Counted from the stretch's first letter, positions 12,901 through 26,795 are shown. The stretch: 64,000 nucleotides of DNA from Siderastrea siderea (GCA_964030785.1 OZ034968.1:41085186-41149185); one strand, 5' to 3'. Program-made: numbers and translations. Notes: generated by a model from the sequence alone, not told the origin.

Positions 12901-13867
12901 TAATGTTAATAGGAGCATTCCGGTCACACTTCACTCAAATCTGAATCTGATTATGATCCCACAATCCTGTGCGATTGATGGCAATAAACGTCTTAACTCT
13001 TTAGGTTAAAAACCCAGCAAACGGCGTAAAACTACAAGAAGTGTTATGACTCAAATGAAAGCTGTTTAGAAATGTAAACTAAGCAAAACTGATTGCAAGA
13101 CTGGTACTACGACTAGAAGGGCAGATTAATTGGCAGACATTTAAACTAGCTTAACTAGTCTTCTATCAGAATGAACTCTAATTACCGGCCGGTGTACTAG
13201 TTGAAATATCGGCCAATAAATCTGCCTTTTTGTCGTAGCACCAGTATTGTTAAGTTTACGCTTCAAGTGCCGTCTGGCAGGTGCATCTCTACTACAAGAG
13301 ATCCGGCATTCAAAAAAGAGTCTTTTCATACGTTGTGCTGTCTATTGCATTCAAAAGTTTTGTCTAGAAATACTTAACCGTCGTGGTATTATTAACAATT
13401 TCTCCACACAGCTATGTCAACAGTTCCTACAAACAATGAAACTTGAAAATGGTTTTTTGGATAACAAACTGGGTGAAATAATGAAAGAAATGATAAAGTA
13501 ATGAATAACAAAGTTATCAGTGGAGCCAGAACCGATTCCGGAAAACGTCAGGATATATTTCGTAGGCTTGGAAATTGGTTTGTTTCGCTTACTAAAACAG
13601 TTATAAGGTCTCGTTGAAAAATTACTCGTATGAAAGAGGTGCTTATTATTTTTCTGAGGATTAAGTCGTCAATTATAGAAAGCCTCTCTTTGAGTGATTT
13701 GATCCCTGCTAACTAGTTTCAAAAGCCGTTAATTAAAAAGGCCTGTTCTTGAGAGATTTAAGTCTTGCAAGGGCATTTTTTGTCCAAAATTCAAACACAA
13801 AAAACTTGTAGTGTATTAACTAAAAATAACTAGAATTAAGACCTTAATCATCCCTCGTCCCCAGAGC

Positions 13868-14166
13868 CAGCAACCTCGTCCCCAGGACCTTCTCCTCGTT
13901 CAAAATGGCGGATCGGAGAAACCCCTGGCAAAGGCTGCTGAAATACTCCACGAATCGTGGAGTATTTTGTCATGTGACACATGATGAAATGGCTTTTTCG
14001 GAGGTTGTTTCCAGCGACTGGCGGCCCTGTTTGTCTTCTGCAATCAAAAACCGTTATTCAAACAAAACGAAGACATTTCATCGTGTTTGCATGAAGAAAT
14101 TCTAACAAACTTTTGGGGTCACTTTGGCAGCCTTGGACGAGGAGAAGGCCCTGGGGACGAGGTTGC
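13868..14166. mobile_element. MITE with 29-bp terminal inverted repeats
   Basis: Terminal inverted repeats at 13870-13898 and 14138-14166 start GCAACCTCGTCCCCAGG and match with one mismatch. The element is flanked by a direct CAGAGC at both ends. Copy A has a single CAGAGC at the equivalent place (near 4575) with no insertion, so this is a filled site opposite an empty site. The internal open frame starting with ATGGCGGATCGG is element-internal and not a host gene. Confidence 0.8.
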
Positions 14167-14355
14167 AGAGCTCGGCGATTCGTTTGGTCAGCGGTTGACG
14201 GAAAGACATTCAAGAAGTCGCGGAGCTCTATGGACTAGAAAAAACTTTAATGGACACAAATTGCGACTATATTCCACAAAAAACCGAGGGTCATTTTTTT
14301 TAAATTGTTCATTTTGTTAATATACTTTGGGGTTTTTTTTCACCTAGTTATACTA

Positions 14356-15467
14356 AAAAAAAAGACAAGTAATTTTTTTGAAGGTGAGCAAGCAAGAATT
14401 GGAATAATTACTTTTTATGGCACTTCTAACCAGTCGATTTTTTGATAACAGATAAATGAACGTCTAATGTTACGGGCCCACTTGGACAGTAAAAACCGAG
14501 TATATTTTCAGAACTGAAACAAAAAACTTCAGTTTGCTTATTTGAACCGACAATCAGAATAAGGTCTTAAATATCCGTTTTCTGCGCTCCAAAGTGATTT
14601 TTTTCCTTTTGACTTCATTAGCTGTAGCAGTATGCGCACGTTTGTAAAGGGTCAAATTAAACTGGAAAAATATTCAGAAATTGGGCATTGGCGCTATTGA
14701 TTGTCAGATAATGACACCGACGTTTCGGCATAACTTCCTTCTTCAGAGTGTCAAAAAAAACTAGCACAGTTAAGTTCGTCATTTGCCATGGTATCGTCAA
14801 TAATTTTAGGATGGAGACCTTGTTAGTTTCAGAATAAACTAAGAAACCTACTAACCGCATTCGGAGCAAGAACATTTACTTAAAAATAATTTACGCGTGT
14901 GCATATTGCATCCATAATAGTCTTTCCAATCAATCGGTGACACAAAAAGGCAATATGAAAAAGGTGAGACCGAGCATTGGGAACTTCAGTTAGTAAACCA
15001 AGTTTTCGTTTATTTCAAAATAATGATAAACATACAAGTTTCTTAATTGAAAATGGCAAAATGAATAGAACTAATTAAACAGTTCTGAAAATTGATTCAG
15101 TGATAAATTAATATGATGCAAAAATAAGTTGTCCATGTCCCTAAATATTTTCAGTGACGTTATTGTTTGTAAATTGGAAAGATACCAGTTTTAGAGCAAA
15201 CTAACTAAAATTAATTATGAACTGTATTCGTAGCATCGTTCTATCACTAAAACGTTGATTTAGGCCACTTGCTCAATATTTTATGTTATTATTTTCCAAT
15301 TAATTTGCACCTTCTTAGAACAAAAATTACCAACAGAAAACGAAAAAGGTATACACCACTGGATTAATTTTTAGCTTTAGCTTACTTGCTTTCTTTATAA
15401 GCAAAGAAATTGGTCCACCTAAGGTTTTATTATCTTACTTTATTTTATTTCTTTGACGCTGTAAGGG
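14356..15467. other. Non-coding stretch
   Basis: AT-rich sequence in which no exon, RNA gene or element boundary could be recognised. Confidence 0.4.
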
Positions 15468-16014
15468 GCCGATTACATGGCGAATTTCAGCCCGGGCTGA
15501 AATTTCGGACTGCCCACCGAGCTGAAATTTTGTTGAGATTGCATGGCAAAATTTCAGCCCTGGCGTAATGTTTAAAATTGGGTTTGTGAAACCGGGCTGG
15601 AAATTTCAGTCCAGGCTAGATTCAGCCCGGGCTGAAACTCTCTTCATGTAATCGCAAACGTTTTCTTAAAAAGATTTGTTCAGGAAGCCGAGCTGAAATC
15701 TTAGCCTGGGGCTGAAATCTCAGCCCGGTTAGCCGGGCTCGGCTTCCTGAACAAATCTTCTTAAAAAGACAGTCGCGATTACATGAAGAGTTAAACGGTC
15801 AAACGGGCTGAAAAACCTCAGGTAATCGCATTCAAATTTCAGCCTGGGCTGAAATATGAACTTGGGCATGCGCACCGCTTGGGTTGTGAATGTAAAACGC
15901 TTTCCTACAAATTTTCCCGGCCCAATTTTAAGCATTGCGCCCGGGCTGAAATTCGCCATGTAATCGCAAGAAAATTTCAGCCCGGGCGGAAATTCGCCAT
16001 GTAACTTGCCCTTA
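15468..16014. mobile_element. Compound palindromic MITE cluster
   Basis: Built from many inverted copies of a TTTCAGCCCGGGCTGAAATT core and of CGATTACATGGCGAA against TTCGCCATGTAATCG. The outer ends are GGGCCGATTACATGGCG on the left and CGCCATGTAACTTGCCC on the right, so the whole block is an inverted repeat with nested partial units. No coding capacity. Confidence 0.7.
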
Positions 16015-19000
16015 AGTCGCAGTACATATTCTCGTTTCCTGTTATTTTAAAACATTTACCTATCACCTTAGGGCCTTGACAGACTAGAGAGATCTGTCGA
16101 TCATAAATAAACGGCCTGCGCATTGCGGGCAAGTGCGGACGTCTAAAACTGATAAGTAATGTTTTGAATCGGTGTTTAGCCGACTGTTACCGCAATGTGC
16201 ACATGAGTGTTTTTAAAACTTGGTTGGGGAAATGCGATTGGCTTATCATGATCCAACTCAGTGATCGAGCAATGGAAAGTGAAACTCGCCTTTAACATGA
16301 GTTTAAAAGGGTGCCTCTTAATCAATTCAAGTTAGTTAAAAAAGGCATTACCTAATAAAAGACAAAGTTCGAAATGAGTTGCCCATGTGAAATATTAATG
16401 AAGCAAATTTGACATGAAAATAAATTAGGAAACCATTATGGCACTGAGTCAATGCTTTGTGTGATTCTTGGATGCAGATAAGACAAAAAGGTGACAGCCT
16501 GTGAGATCTGTCAAATGATTGCGTGATTTTATTCACGCGAACGAGATGTAAGTAATTCGTTTTTGCTTCTTCGTCGCTAGTTAAAATGTTGAGCTCCCGA
16601 ACAGCATATATTTGTTTCTTCATAAATAGTTAGAGTACTTTCTTAATTAACATTAGTCGGATTACCGAATGTAAGTGGAAAACCGAAGTCCCTCACGAAG
16701 TGCACGAATCATCACCACATAATGGCATTATGCCAATCTTGACATTTTTTAAAATATTCAATTTCTTCATTTTCCGATATGCAAAAGTAATTGAGTTTAT
16801 TGCTCTTTCCAAAAATCAAAGCTACCTTTGTTTCATCTTGGCTGGTGAATTATTTGGTGCTTTCGGAAATTAAGCTCCTTTCCAATAAATGATGAACCTG
16901 AAACGTGCCATACAAAGTTTTGAAACTTTATTAACTACGGGCCAACACAGTAGCATCAACAACGAGCGAAACGTGTCATAATCAGAAGTTAGGACGATAC
17001 ACTCGTATGAAAAAACAAACACCACGCAATCTTGACGAGCAGTTAACGAGCAGTTTTAAAATCAAACAGCAAAACTGACATGTTTATCTGGGTTTCAGCT
17101 GTTTATAAACAAAGAGCATTTCCTTGTGCACAAGTGAAGTACGCACAATAAATCGGAAATCGAAAATCAAAATAGAATACCGAGCAAACTACGAGGTTTC
17201 TGCAAACCGCATCTTTCCTTACACCTCTTCCTCGAATAAACCTCCCCACCCCTAAGAAAACCGCTGCTCCGATTTACTCTTGACTCAGGAACCCGTACCA
17301 AACTCAAACAAAACAGAGTCTGAAAGACGATGACAAAGATGCGGACGTCCGTCCGTTTTTTGTTTATAACAAAAAACACAGTGTGTGAAGCAAGTTATCG
17401 ATAACAAACTCAGTCTATAAACATAGTTATCGATAACAAAACAGTCTTCCTTTTTAAAAGGAAAACTAATTTAGTTGTCGATAACAAAAGTGGTGGTTTT
17501 ATCTTCGACAACTTGCTTTTCCTAGTCTGTGACTGAGCCAAAGTGCTCTTTTAGTAGCCATCACAATAGTGAAAGACTGGACCAGCACCGGCGTAGTAAT
17601 CTTTTATTTTAACTTATGAATTGATTATTTATGTAGTTTTTAAGCAATATATATCAGAAAGTGTGAGAATGACTTGTAAGCCATGATTCTTTGGATGAGC
17701 TGTTTGTGGATTAGGGTCGATTAGCTGCCTATGAATGTGGATTACGACATAAATGAAGCTGATAGCGGGAATACTTGAGTCTTTTCAAAGACTTTTTCGC
17801 ACACCTTACTTGGGTTAATCTTTTCTCACTTAGCGGCAAATGCTTTCTAGGGATTATTTTTCCAACAGTATTTTTTTATATTTTGGCATAAAACCTAGAC
17901 AAGCCGGGCAAATGCCTCGTCTTGCCTTATGCTAGCTACGGCCCTGTCAGTGTGAACTGCCGCCATAATCAGTGTTCGTTGCTAGCGGTTTCTTTTCCCT
18001 AGAAGCAAACTAGGCATGCGTAGGAGCGCTACTTACAAGGCTCTTGCATAAAAATACAAATTTATCGATAATTTTGGCCTCTAGTGTGTAAAAAAGCCCT
18101 ATCGAGCAGTAATGAAGTACTAATGAATTACTAATAACGTAAAACTGAAGTATAGATATTCTATGAAATAACTGTTGGCTTTGCAGTCAATGGCGGGAAA
18201 CGTGATTTTCTTTCCCGAGTCATAGGTAGCCCTCACGTCAAAGTACATGTAGAATCACAGTCGCTTCGCGAGGCGCCAATTTGATTTTTAGTACGCACGG
18301 TCGTGCCTGGAACAGATGTCTCCACTATTTAAATGGAAGGCGTAGAACCAAGAAGCCTTTGGAAACCCTTCATTTATTATGATCATGATTATTATCGGTA
18401 CGCGATCCGAAGCTCCGAAGAATGTCCGAACTTTAACACCAGACCTCGAGTTTTCTTCCCAGAGCAAGCACTATTTGACAGCGTACAAATTATTCAAAAT
18501 GGCGGTCATCTGATAAAGAAACCGAAAAACAATGCGACTGAGGGCTCCCTGTGCCGGGTAATGATTATCCAATTTTGGATTAGGTTCCAAGTCATTTTTT
18601 TACTCTTTTTACGTAAATGTTTCTTCGGTTTGTATGCCAAAGCAAAAGCAAGCAGTACTTATGAGAACCAAAATATATAATATTATATAATATAAAGTTC
18701 CTAGGAAGCATTTTGTTCCGGCGCCAAATGTTCGTGCACGCAAATGGCTAAACATTTTGCCAAACAATTTTCATGGAACAATGTTTCCCAGTCTGCGGGG
18801 GCCTAAAGTGCTCAAGAAAGCATATTGAGTATAGAATTCTACCAAAAAAGATTTGAGATGGGTAAACAGCCATTACTTAGCACGTACGACGAATTAATCA
18901 CAGATATGTATATTCCTCTCAATTTCAAAATTAAAAAAAGGCTTTTTTACCACATCCCTGATTATTCCTACCTTCGCAATTTGCTCCAGTGGGTATCAAT

Positions 19001-19020
19001 AAAGCCAGAGTGAAAATAGC
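16015..19020. other. Gene-poor stretch with one small inverted repeat
   Basis: No gene recognised. A small foldback at about 17386-17522 has arms resembling AAGCAAGTTATCGATAAC and contains three copies of a TATCGATAACAAA-like motif. A run of ATATAATATT low complexity lies near 18671-18695. Confidence 0.4.
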
Positions 19021-19024
19021 AGCC

Positions 19025-19900
19025 CACATGTTGTCTTTTTCATCGCCAATTAAATTTCATAGGAAAAAAAAGAAATGAAACTTAAACCTCTAACGTCAAA
19101 CTCAGCTTTTATCATTGCGTGCGACGACTGACGAAAAGTCGCCACGTTCCTCAAGATATAATCAGTGATAAACTTCCTTAATGTTTTACACTCAAACAAT
19201 TGAATGATGATTTTTGCCAATTGAAAATATCGACTTTCTTGAAACCATTGTTACCTGAGCAAGCTGTGTCGGCCACTATGTATTTATTTAACTAATTGCA
19301 CTCGGGCATTATATTAGATGTAAAAGCTTTTTTCCCCGCCGTGCATTTACTAACTCATTTGTTATATAATTAATCCTTAAAAAAATAAATATTTTAAGCT
19401 TTAGTTTTTAACAATAAAAAACAATAACACTACCGTTTGCTTCTTAAGTAAATTTTGCGTGCTTCTCGGAAAAATTCTCATAAAGTTTTTAAACGAATTG
19501 TTGAAACGGATGTCGTTACAAGGAAGAAAGATTTTCAACACAAATATAATAAGCGTATATTTGTTGGTAGCTCGCCCATCTGCCATGCTGTATAGCCTGA
19601 AGGGAAAATTATGAATTAAGTGATGGATGTTTAACACATTTCGGTGGCGTTAAGGCCCGTTTACACTTGCGATTTTTGATGCGATTTTTGTCACGCTCTC
19701 CAATGCAACTTTTTCCTCAAGTGTAAACTAGCGACGATTTTATTGCGATTTCTGTCCGATTCGAGTGGGATATTTGTTGTAATTTCCCAAACACTGCCGC
19801 CAAGTTGCATCAAGTTTCCAACCTGGTCGAAACTACTGTGGTATAGAGGCGACAAATCGCACAGAAATCGCCGCTAATTTTCACGTTATGCATTTTTTGT
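19025..19900. repeat. Dispersed duplicate plus GGCCCGTTTACAC MITE
   Basis: The left part (19025-19680) duplicates 7785-8420. From about 19658 a MITE-like segment starts with GGCCCGTTTACACTTGCGA and contains repeated GCGATTT motifs with inverted AAATCGC partners to about 19880. The copy at about 8405-8540 is shorter. No coding capacity. Confidence 0.55.
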
Positions 19901-21349
19901 TGTGAGTTCGAGCATTTGAGCATTTCGAGAGTTTGCGACTTTTCGGGATGGAATAACTTATTTCTTGGTTTACGTAGTTCATTTCCTCCCGGTGGGTAAA
20001 AAGACCGGAAAAGGATTTTAAAATTTCATTTCAAATAAATTTAGCGAGTTTATGACCACGAAAGCAACTTTTTTTGTAAGCACGTCAGTATCTCACTCGT
20101 ACCTCGAGTCCTCGCTCCTTACTGCGCAAGACTATGGGTACGACATTGGTATGGTATCTATAAAATGCGTACGAAAAACCGTCTGCACGTGCGTAGTCTA
20201 GTTTTTACAGCATCATGAGTTTCTGACGTTGGTGCGTAATCGCCTTTCTTATTGTTATGCCGGAAAGACGACAAATGCTTGTTTGAAATAATCCCACAAA
20301 TTTATGTCCACACATGCTGCCAACTCCCGTTACAACGGACATACACGATTACCGTAATACCGAAGGTCCGAAATAGAGGGGTGCGCGAGACAGTTTTGCA
20401 AACGCGGGTACTACAAAAGTGGCAAAGTAAATAGTGACGAAATGCGATGGAGGAGATGTCACAAGAATGACTCTCAGCCGCCGGAAAGTAAAATAAATGT
20501 GAAAAATCCATGAATCCCTGGTTGACCAAATAAATCATTTGCGTGTAAGCTATCGCACAAGCTAACTGTATGTGACAGTTTTTGGAAACTCATTGCGGTC
20601 CTAATTAATATTCATATCGTACCTTTTTTCTGGAATCCTCCTTGCACTGAACTGCCTTCATGGTACAGAAAGAGAAAGATGAAAAATCCTTGGCGGCTCA
20701 ACAACGATCTCATTAGCTGAGAGTGAAAAAATTCAGTTCAAAAATGTTGAAGCTATATTCCATGTGCTCTAAGTGAATTTACTTTCGTCGGTGATACAAA
20801 GCTATAAAGTCATCAGGGCGAGGAGACCAAACACTTCTTTTGGAGCCATGCTTTTAATAGCACGCAATGGGATTCCTTTGTTGGTTGCATAGTCATAGAA
20901 TTAAAAATGTGAAAGTTATCAGAGTACTTATCATGCAAGCACATCTGCCGAACCCATTTCAATAGTCTTAGAGACCTTGCTGAAATTTAATATTATTTCA
21001 TACCATATTACTTTACTGTTTTTTCTCATTTAGTGAAAAAGATTTTTAATCGTCGCAACAAACGAATCGAATTCTCTGTTGTATTTTTAACCACGGAAAG
21101 GCAATTCTCCTACAACGAGACCATCCTATCGGAAGAACGAGCAGCGGTTAAGACAACGCGCTCAGCAAGAGACTAATTTACGCCAAGTTCAAGTGCAATG
21201 CTTTTTAACATGATTTTCATTACGCGGTTGCCTAGTTAGTTTTCAAAATTAGTTTCCACTGGGCCATCAATTAATTGAAAATTTTTTGAGAGGGAACTCA
21301 CAAAAAACTTACAAGACACAACACCGTTGTACCTGCTACTTTGTCTAAC

Positions 21350-21507
21350 GTAAACAGAACTTTTATCACGTATCCACGAATCTGCCAGCTTTTACTGAGC
21401 CAAATGCATAAACGTTTTCACCCTTGGAGTAAACAGAACTTTTATCACGTATTCACGAATCTGCCAGCTTTTACTGAGCCAAATGCATAAACGTTTTCAC
21501 CCTTGGA
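21350..21507. repeat. Tandem duplication, two units of 79 bp
   Basis: Two adjacent nearly identical 79-bp units, each beginning GTAAACAGAACTTTTATC and ending CACCCTTGGA, with one substitution visible between them. The surrounding 19.9-23.0 kb holds no supported gene; 22515-22620 carries several AAACGCCGG-type short repeats. Confidence 0.8.
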
Positions 21508-23040
21508 GTTCCATGACCGACGATCTTCGACTAGCTGCGAAGATCGGCGAAAGTGAAGGGAAAAAAAATTTCAGTATATTTTGTGAAAGATCGTTTTGTT
21601 TGGAAATGGCTAGTGTGAATCGATCAAAAGCTACTTCCTTTTTGCCAGATTGGATCGATTATACAAATTGCTCCACGACGATTATTTTAGGTCTACTAGT
21701 CCATATTCATGATTCAGATATGAATGGATGTTCATTGTTTAATATCACTGATGAATCGACAAAATAAATGTTTTTCGCTTTTATCTGGTTAAAAAGGCAG
21801 TCGGCCGCCATCATGAAATGACCAAAAAAGGCTTGGCTAGCGTGCGCATGAAACAAAGCAAGTAAACATAATTGTCCTTCAAGCCTCCAACTTTAAGAAA
21901 GATACTTTTTATTCTTAATGTCAAACCAGCCAACAATTTTTTCTTCCTCAACCGTCAACTTATAAGGCGAGACAGGCCCTTTTGGGCCAGGGAGGCGCCT
22001 AGAAAAATGCACCTCGTTTTTCCCCAAAAGGATTCAAGGTCATTGCATCCTGATTGGCCGTTAGGCTTCATCTTTCGGCAACCCCTCAAAATGAGTTGCA
22101 AGCGGCTATTAGATAATGGTGCCGTCAACAAACTTCAAGGTGTAACCCTGCAGGGGGGGGGGGGGGAGCAGTAATAACACTAACTTCTTTATCATGCTGC
22201 GGGAAACCAGAGTTACCAAAAAAGGCAAGGGTACCTTCATCATTTTTGACACCGTTAACTTTTTTGGTCTTTATTACTATAAGTTAACTAAATTTGTAGC
22301 AAAATATAGCATAACATAAAAAACAGGAACAAAATGTCACCGATTTTGTCTCTAGTCGATAAATTCAAAACAAGGCGAGAGAATTGGGTGCTAGGTAGAG
22401 TGTAGAGTACATTACACCAACTTTCTCCACCCGAAATGAGCGAAATAAATTGAACTCCTGTGTTGCAATTGCTATAACTGACCGCTTTCGACGAAAATCA
22501 GTTGCGTAACGGTTCAGTTTCACTGAAATAAACGCCGTACCTCGGATAAACGCCGGGGGCGTTTATTTCAAATTTGAATGTGTAGACCTGGCGTTTATTC
22601 GAGGCCCGGCGTTTAGTAGGAAGCACCTTTGCGGCCGAAGGAGCTCCGCTACTAAACTCCGCTCCGCTACGAGTCAATTTTGATGAGCATGACGTCACGC
22701 AACCGTACGTCCGACGTACCTCGCGCCATGCTTCATATAAAATGTTCGAAGTGTCTCAATAGTCGCATGCGTTTACATACTGGTGAAAAATGGCGGAATT
22801 CCCTCGAAATAAAACGCTCACCACCTTTTTTGAGGCTTCAAGTAAAAAGGATGTACTTTCATGGACATTTTACCCCATTTAGGACCGAGCGATAACTCTT
22901 ATTGAACACTGACAACAAAGAGTTCGAATCGCCTGTTATCACAGGAGAAATTTGCTCTGAAGACAACACTATCATTGGCCGCTGTTTCTTCGTACCCGCG
23001 ATTTTCAAGACGGTAATCTAACATTCTTGGAATGAGGACA

Positions 23041-23330
23041 ACAATATTAGCTGAGAGGTACGACGTAGGAGGCTGGAACTGGCTAGGACGCGTCCTCAGG
23101 GGAGAGGGAGAGAATGACTGCATGACAGCACTGACTAAAGTGGGCACAGGAGGGTCGAAGGGCGAGAGGGAGACCAAAGATCACGTGGAGATGAACCGTA
23201 GAGAAAGGGAGGAACAAAGCAGGATGAATGAGCTGGAATGAGGCCAAAACGGCAGCACAGGACAGGACTGGGTTAAAAATGTGACGGCCTTATGCGCCTA
23301 CTGGCGTAAAGAGATGAGATGGTGAGATGA
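23041..23330 (+). pseudogene. 3' remnant of a non-LTR retrotransposon ORF2
   Basis: The translation shows the post-RT C-terminal region typical of many animal LINE ORF2 proteins: a GWNWLGRVLR-like block, then a DCMTAL block, then after an in-frame stop and a frame change an ALCAYWRKE block. The tail that follows is a short GAGATG-type simple repeat, as expected at a LINE 3' end. It is 5'-truncated and broken by stops, so it is inactive. The clade was not determined. Confidence 0.6.
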
Positions 23331-24667
23331 TGGAATGAAGACATTCCTTTTAATAGCTCATCATGAAAAGGAAAAGACCTGAAAAGTACATGCTCGCAAA
23401 CAATTCACTATTCAAGCAGTTGAACTCTTGCTTAGCACACAGAATGAGAAAGACTGACTATTATGTGCAAAACACTCTGAAAACTCAAACCAAGTAAATT
23501 TTAATCACTTGGGTGGCGAAGCTTCCTCTTGCTAGAAAAATTATCGCACATCGATGAGTCACACGATGAGTCCAAAATTTGCATGCAGAGTGAAGTATCC
23601 TAGTGAATTTGACTGTGCCTTTGAGCGAATTCCTCTTTTCTTCAAATAACAGGAAGCAGTAGTGAAGCGAAGGCATTATTCACAGAATGAATCTTCGATC
23701 ACGCCAGGGGCCTAGTCGCTCCAAGATTTTCAGTAGTCTTAAAACAAATAACTGTTTTCTGTTTCCCGTAAAACATGATGTTCATCTTTTGGAATTTCTC
23801 TTCAAGCTGTCAACCGATTTCTATACCATTTTTACTAACCAATCCGGTTAAAAGTCAAAGTCCGAAGCGGTCCTTGTGTTGAACAACCCAAAATCCGTTT
23901 CTCGTTTCAAGGCGCTTGCAAAATGCAAATGGCGCTCTCCCGCTCAGCCAATCAAATGAGAGTTATTTTGGTGTTTGGCCAATCAGGAGTCAGTAATTTT
24001 GCCTTCGTTAGATAAAAAAATTAAAAAAAATGCCCTCTGTCTCAACCAATCAACATTCAGTAATTTTGCTCTCTATGTTGTAAATCAAGAAAACACTATA
24101 AGCGTGTGGGCTGCTCGCGGCCTGTGTGCAACTTTACTTTCCTGTACAGCATGGAGTTGATACGGTGGGAAAACTTTTCCTCTGGCCTTTTTTTAGTACG
24201 CACGATCAAAACTAAAGAGAGCTGTTAACTACAGTGATTATTCCTATCTATGCCTGTTTACTATTTCTACTTTAGCACTGACTAATTATGAAAAATTTCT
24301 TGAATTGTAGATGGCATCTTTTGACGAGTCACAAATAGATACTCTAAAGATAATTTATGATAAGTAAATCATGTTACTTATTTTTAATTTTTAATTTAAG
24401 CCAGTCAGTCAATATCTTCCGGCCATTCTTATGTTAATCTGCTTTTGAATAGAAAATCTCTGGGCCAACATAAGATCTATTCTAGTGGACGGCAATCAGA
24501 GATTTGTCTGTCACCCGATCAGATGGACGTTGAGAAGCAATTCATTAAAAATGTGAGATAAAATAATGAACACAATTATAGAAATTTTTTTGCTTTTTGG
24601 TTTGACATAAACGAAACAAAGTTTAGCTTTGTTAAACGTCCCTACTCTCTGGATGTTAAGAACTACA
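23331..24667. other. Non-coding stretch upstream of the TSP1-PAN gene
   Basis: No exon or element recognised. The last part would contain the promoter of the gene starting at 24668, but no core element could be assigned with confidence. Confidence 0.35.
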
Positions 24668-26795
24668 ATGCTTCTTCTACTTATTGCAATTCTTCACGCA
24701 CTGATAATGAGTCGGCTGGCTGATATTCCTCCGTGTGGTTAGTCAGTTGAAACCTTTATTGATACTTTTATTTTAATTTTGCTCTTTTTTGCGTGATTAT
24801 ATTAATACAGCACTACAAAAGCCTTAACTTTGAGAGTACAAATACCAACCTCCTTCCTTTTTAGTCTTGTTCAGTTCACATGAAGTTCAATATAACTGAC
24901 ACGGCAAACGTAAATTCGTTTTTTTTCGAAATCAGCAAATTGGGCAAGTCTGAAGTTTCTTATAATATATAAGAGTTTGCAAACGTCATTTAACTTATCG
25001 TAATTTTTTTATCTGCTAGCTTCTTCAGTTTTTGTCTACGGAATGCCAAGAGATTGATGTGAGAAAATCCTACGAGAAAAGAAAACTTTTTCATGTCGAT
25101 ACATATAAATAAGCGAGGCTTTCTTAGAAATCAGGATGCCATAATGAGTAGGAAACTTTTTAGAGTTACATATGTAGGCCTTTTTGTTTGCTTATCTTTG
25201 ATTAATTGTTGACACAATGCGGAGGATGTTCATCACAGATTAAATGTTCTTTTAATGTTGATGCGCAATATTTTACTCTTCACAGGACCCTAAAGTAAGT
25301 CTTTGTTAACTATCAGCTGCAAAACGCAGTTTCCTCAGTTTTAGCTGACTGCTGAACACATCAACTCATTTTTGAAAATTGCACTAGTGACCCCGTTTGG
25401 ACACACCAATTGAACCTACTATCAAAATCATTTCAAGTTTTTGAAGTATCGACTTCTTGTACTGCCAAACTGGTTGATCAACCAATTTATAATTTTTTTT
25501 GTATTTAACTTTGCTTGGCAAATTAAATATCGAAATGTTGCGATAGGCTATGGGGAAGAACACCAACGTAACAAATACTTCCGTAATAGTAAGTTAGAGT
25601 AGCCTAACTCTTACCTTTTGAGTTTTAGTGTGTTAAGGGGCCTTTTGTTTACTCCTTATAACACTGCTCCAATATATATGCGATGCTCGGCGCTGAAATT
25701 TTAATTCAGTTGACAATGATTTTATTGCCACTCCAGTGATTGATAAATAATTAAGCTACAACCATCGCCATAAGATTGGCCTGCAAATATTCGAGACTGA
25801 AAGTATAAGGAGAAGGGGTCATCTACTTATAAAGTTGTTTTTGAAAGTGAACTTCTGAAATCATCTATCTTCCCACAGCCTTCCCAACGTCTTTGGCGCT
25901 AGTTGTAATCAACGGCATGTTTAATTAATCCAGTTTTCTTTGAGATTGGGTTTAACCACCGGAGTGAATGCTAGTCTTGGCCAATCATTATTTCATTATT
26001 CGTACTACAGGTATAGAATGGGGCCCGTGGAGCGCATGCTCGGTGACGTGTGGTCGCGGGGTAAGACATCGCACGAAACAATGTAGTTCAGGTTACGATC
26101 CGCCGATAGCGGAACAAGAAACACAGACAGAGAACTGTACCGGAGAACAAGTTTGTTCTGAAGGTAACGGGAACAGCAATTTGTTTTGCAGTTTACGAGC
26201 TTCGAGTTAACTTTAGGCCTTGACACTGAAATCAAAATTTGTTGAAGAAAAATCAGAAATTTCATTTTGGTTAACGTTGTTGTTACATGGAGAATTCCTT
26301 ATATTATTTTCAATAATTCAATATTCAATATTTTCAGTTTTCAATTTTCAACGTTCTTTTACATCTTCTTTCGGAGAAAGCTATTGAATTTTTCTGTTTT
26401 CTTATAATTAAGCAATAGTTTAGATAGTTTTCAATGTTCTCAAACTATGCTTTGTAAAAACTTGTAAGCAATGCTCTATCACAGACCTGCGATTTCCAGT
26501 GAAATTATATTTATTTTATTACTTTATAGATGTGACAGGGCATTCTCTTCTGGCTCGCGGACACGCAAATGTCATCTTACGCAATCACGTCACCAGTACC
26601 GCGACAGTGCACAGTAAGACAGAATGTGGGTTGCTGTGTTCACGTGATCCCAGCTGTCGGTCTTTCAATCTTTGCGGTGATGTAACCATGTTTCTCTGTG
26701 AGTTAAACAGCGCCACTAATGAAGACTTTAAGCATGATCTTTATTGGACGGACAGTTGTTCGTATTACAATGTTACTACTCGAACTACTGATTGA
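24668..26795 (+). CDS. Small secreted TSP1-PAN domain protein, three exons
   Basis: Predicted exons are 24668-24737, 26011-26163 and 26530-26795, giving 162 aa. Exon 1 starts at ATG and encodes a Leu/Ile-rich signal-peptide-like N-terminus (MLLLLIAILHALIM) ending in phase 1 before GTTAGT. Exon 2 is a phase 1-1 TSP1 module with WGPWSACSVTCGRG and paired cysteines, bounded by TACTACAG and GAAG/GTAACG. Exon 3 is a PAN/apple-like domain with ECGLLC, SCRSFNLC and a late DSCSYY, ending in TGA. All junction phases agree and the coding length divides by three. The protein is probably extracellular, with adhesion or matrix binding inferred from the domains. The exon 1 assignment is the least certain part. 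Confidence 0.65.

Larger units (their letters stand above)
9198..14355. repeat. Segmental duplication, copy B
   Basis: Collinear partner of 1-4742. It differs by small indels, by an extra GGGGGAAGG-type triplication at about 12774-12793, and by a roughly 300-bp MITE at 13868-14166 that is absent from copy A. The intronic or intergenic stretch 9980-13867 contains no exon I can support. Confidence 0.85.

Noticed and set aside
18333..18680. 115-codon plus-strand open frame
   Set aside because: No domain, AT-rich 3' end, no splice or promoter context; probably chance.
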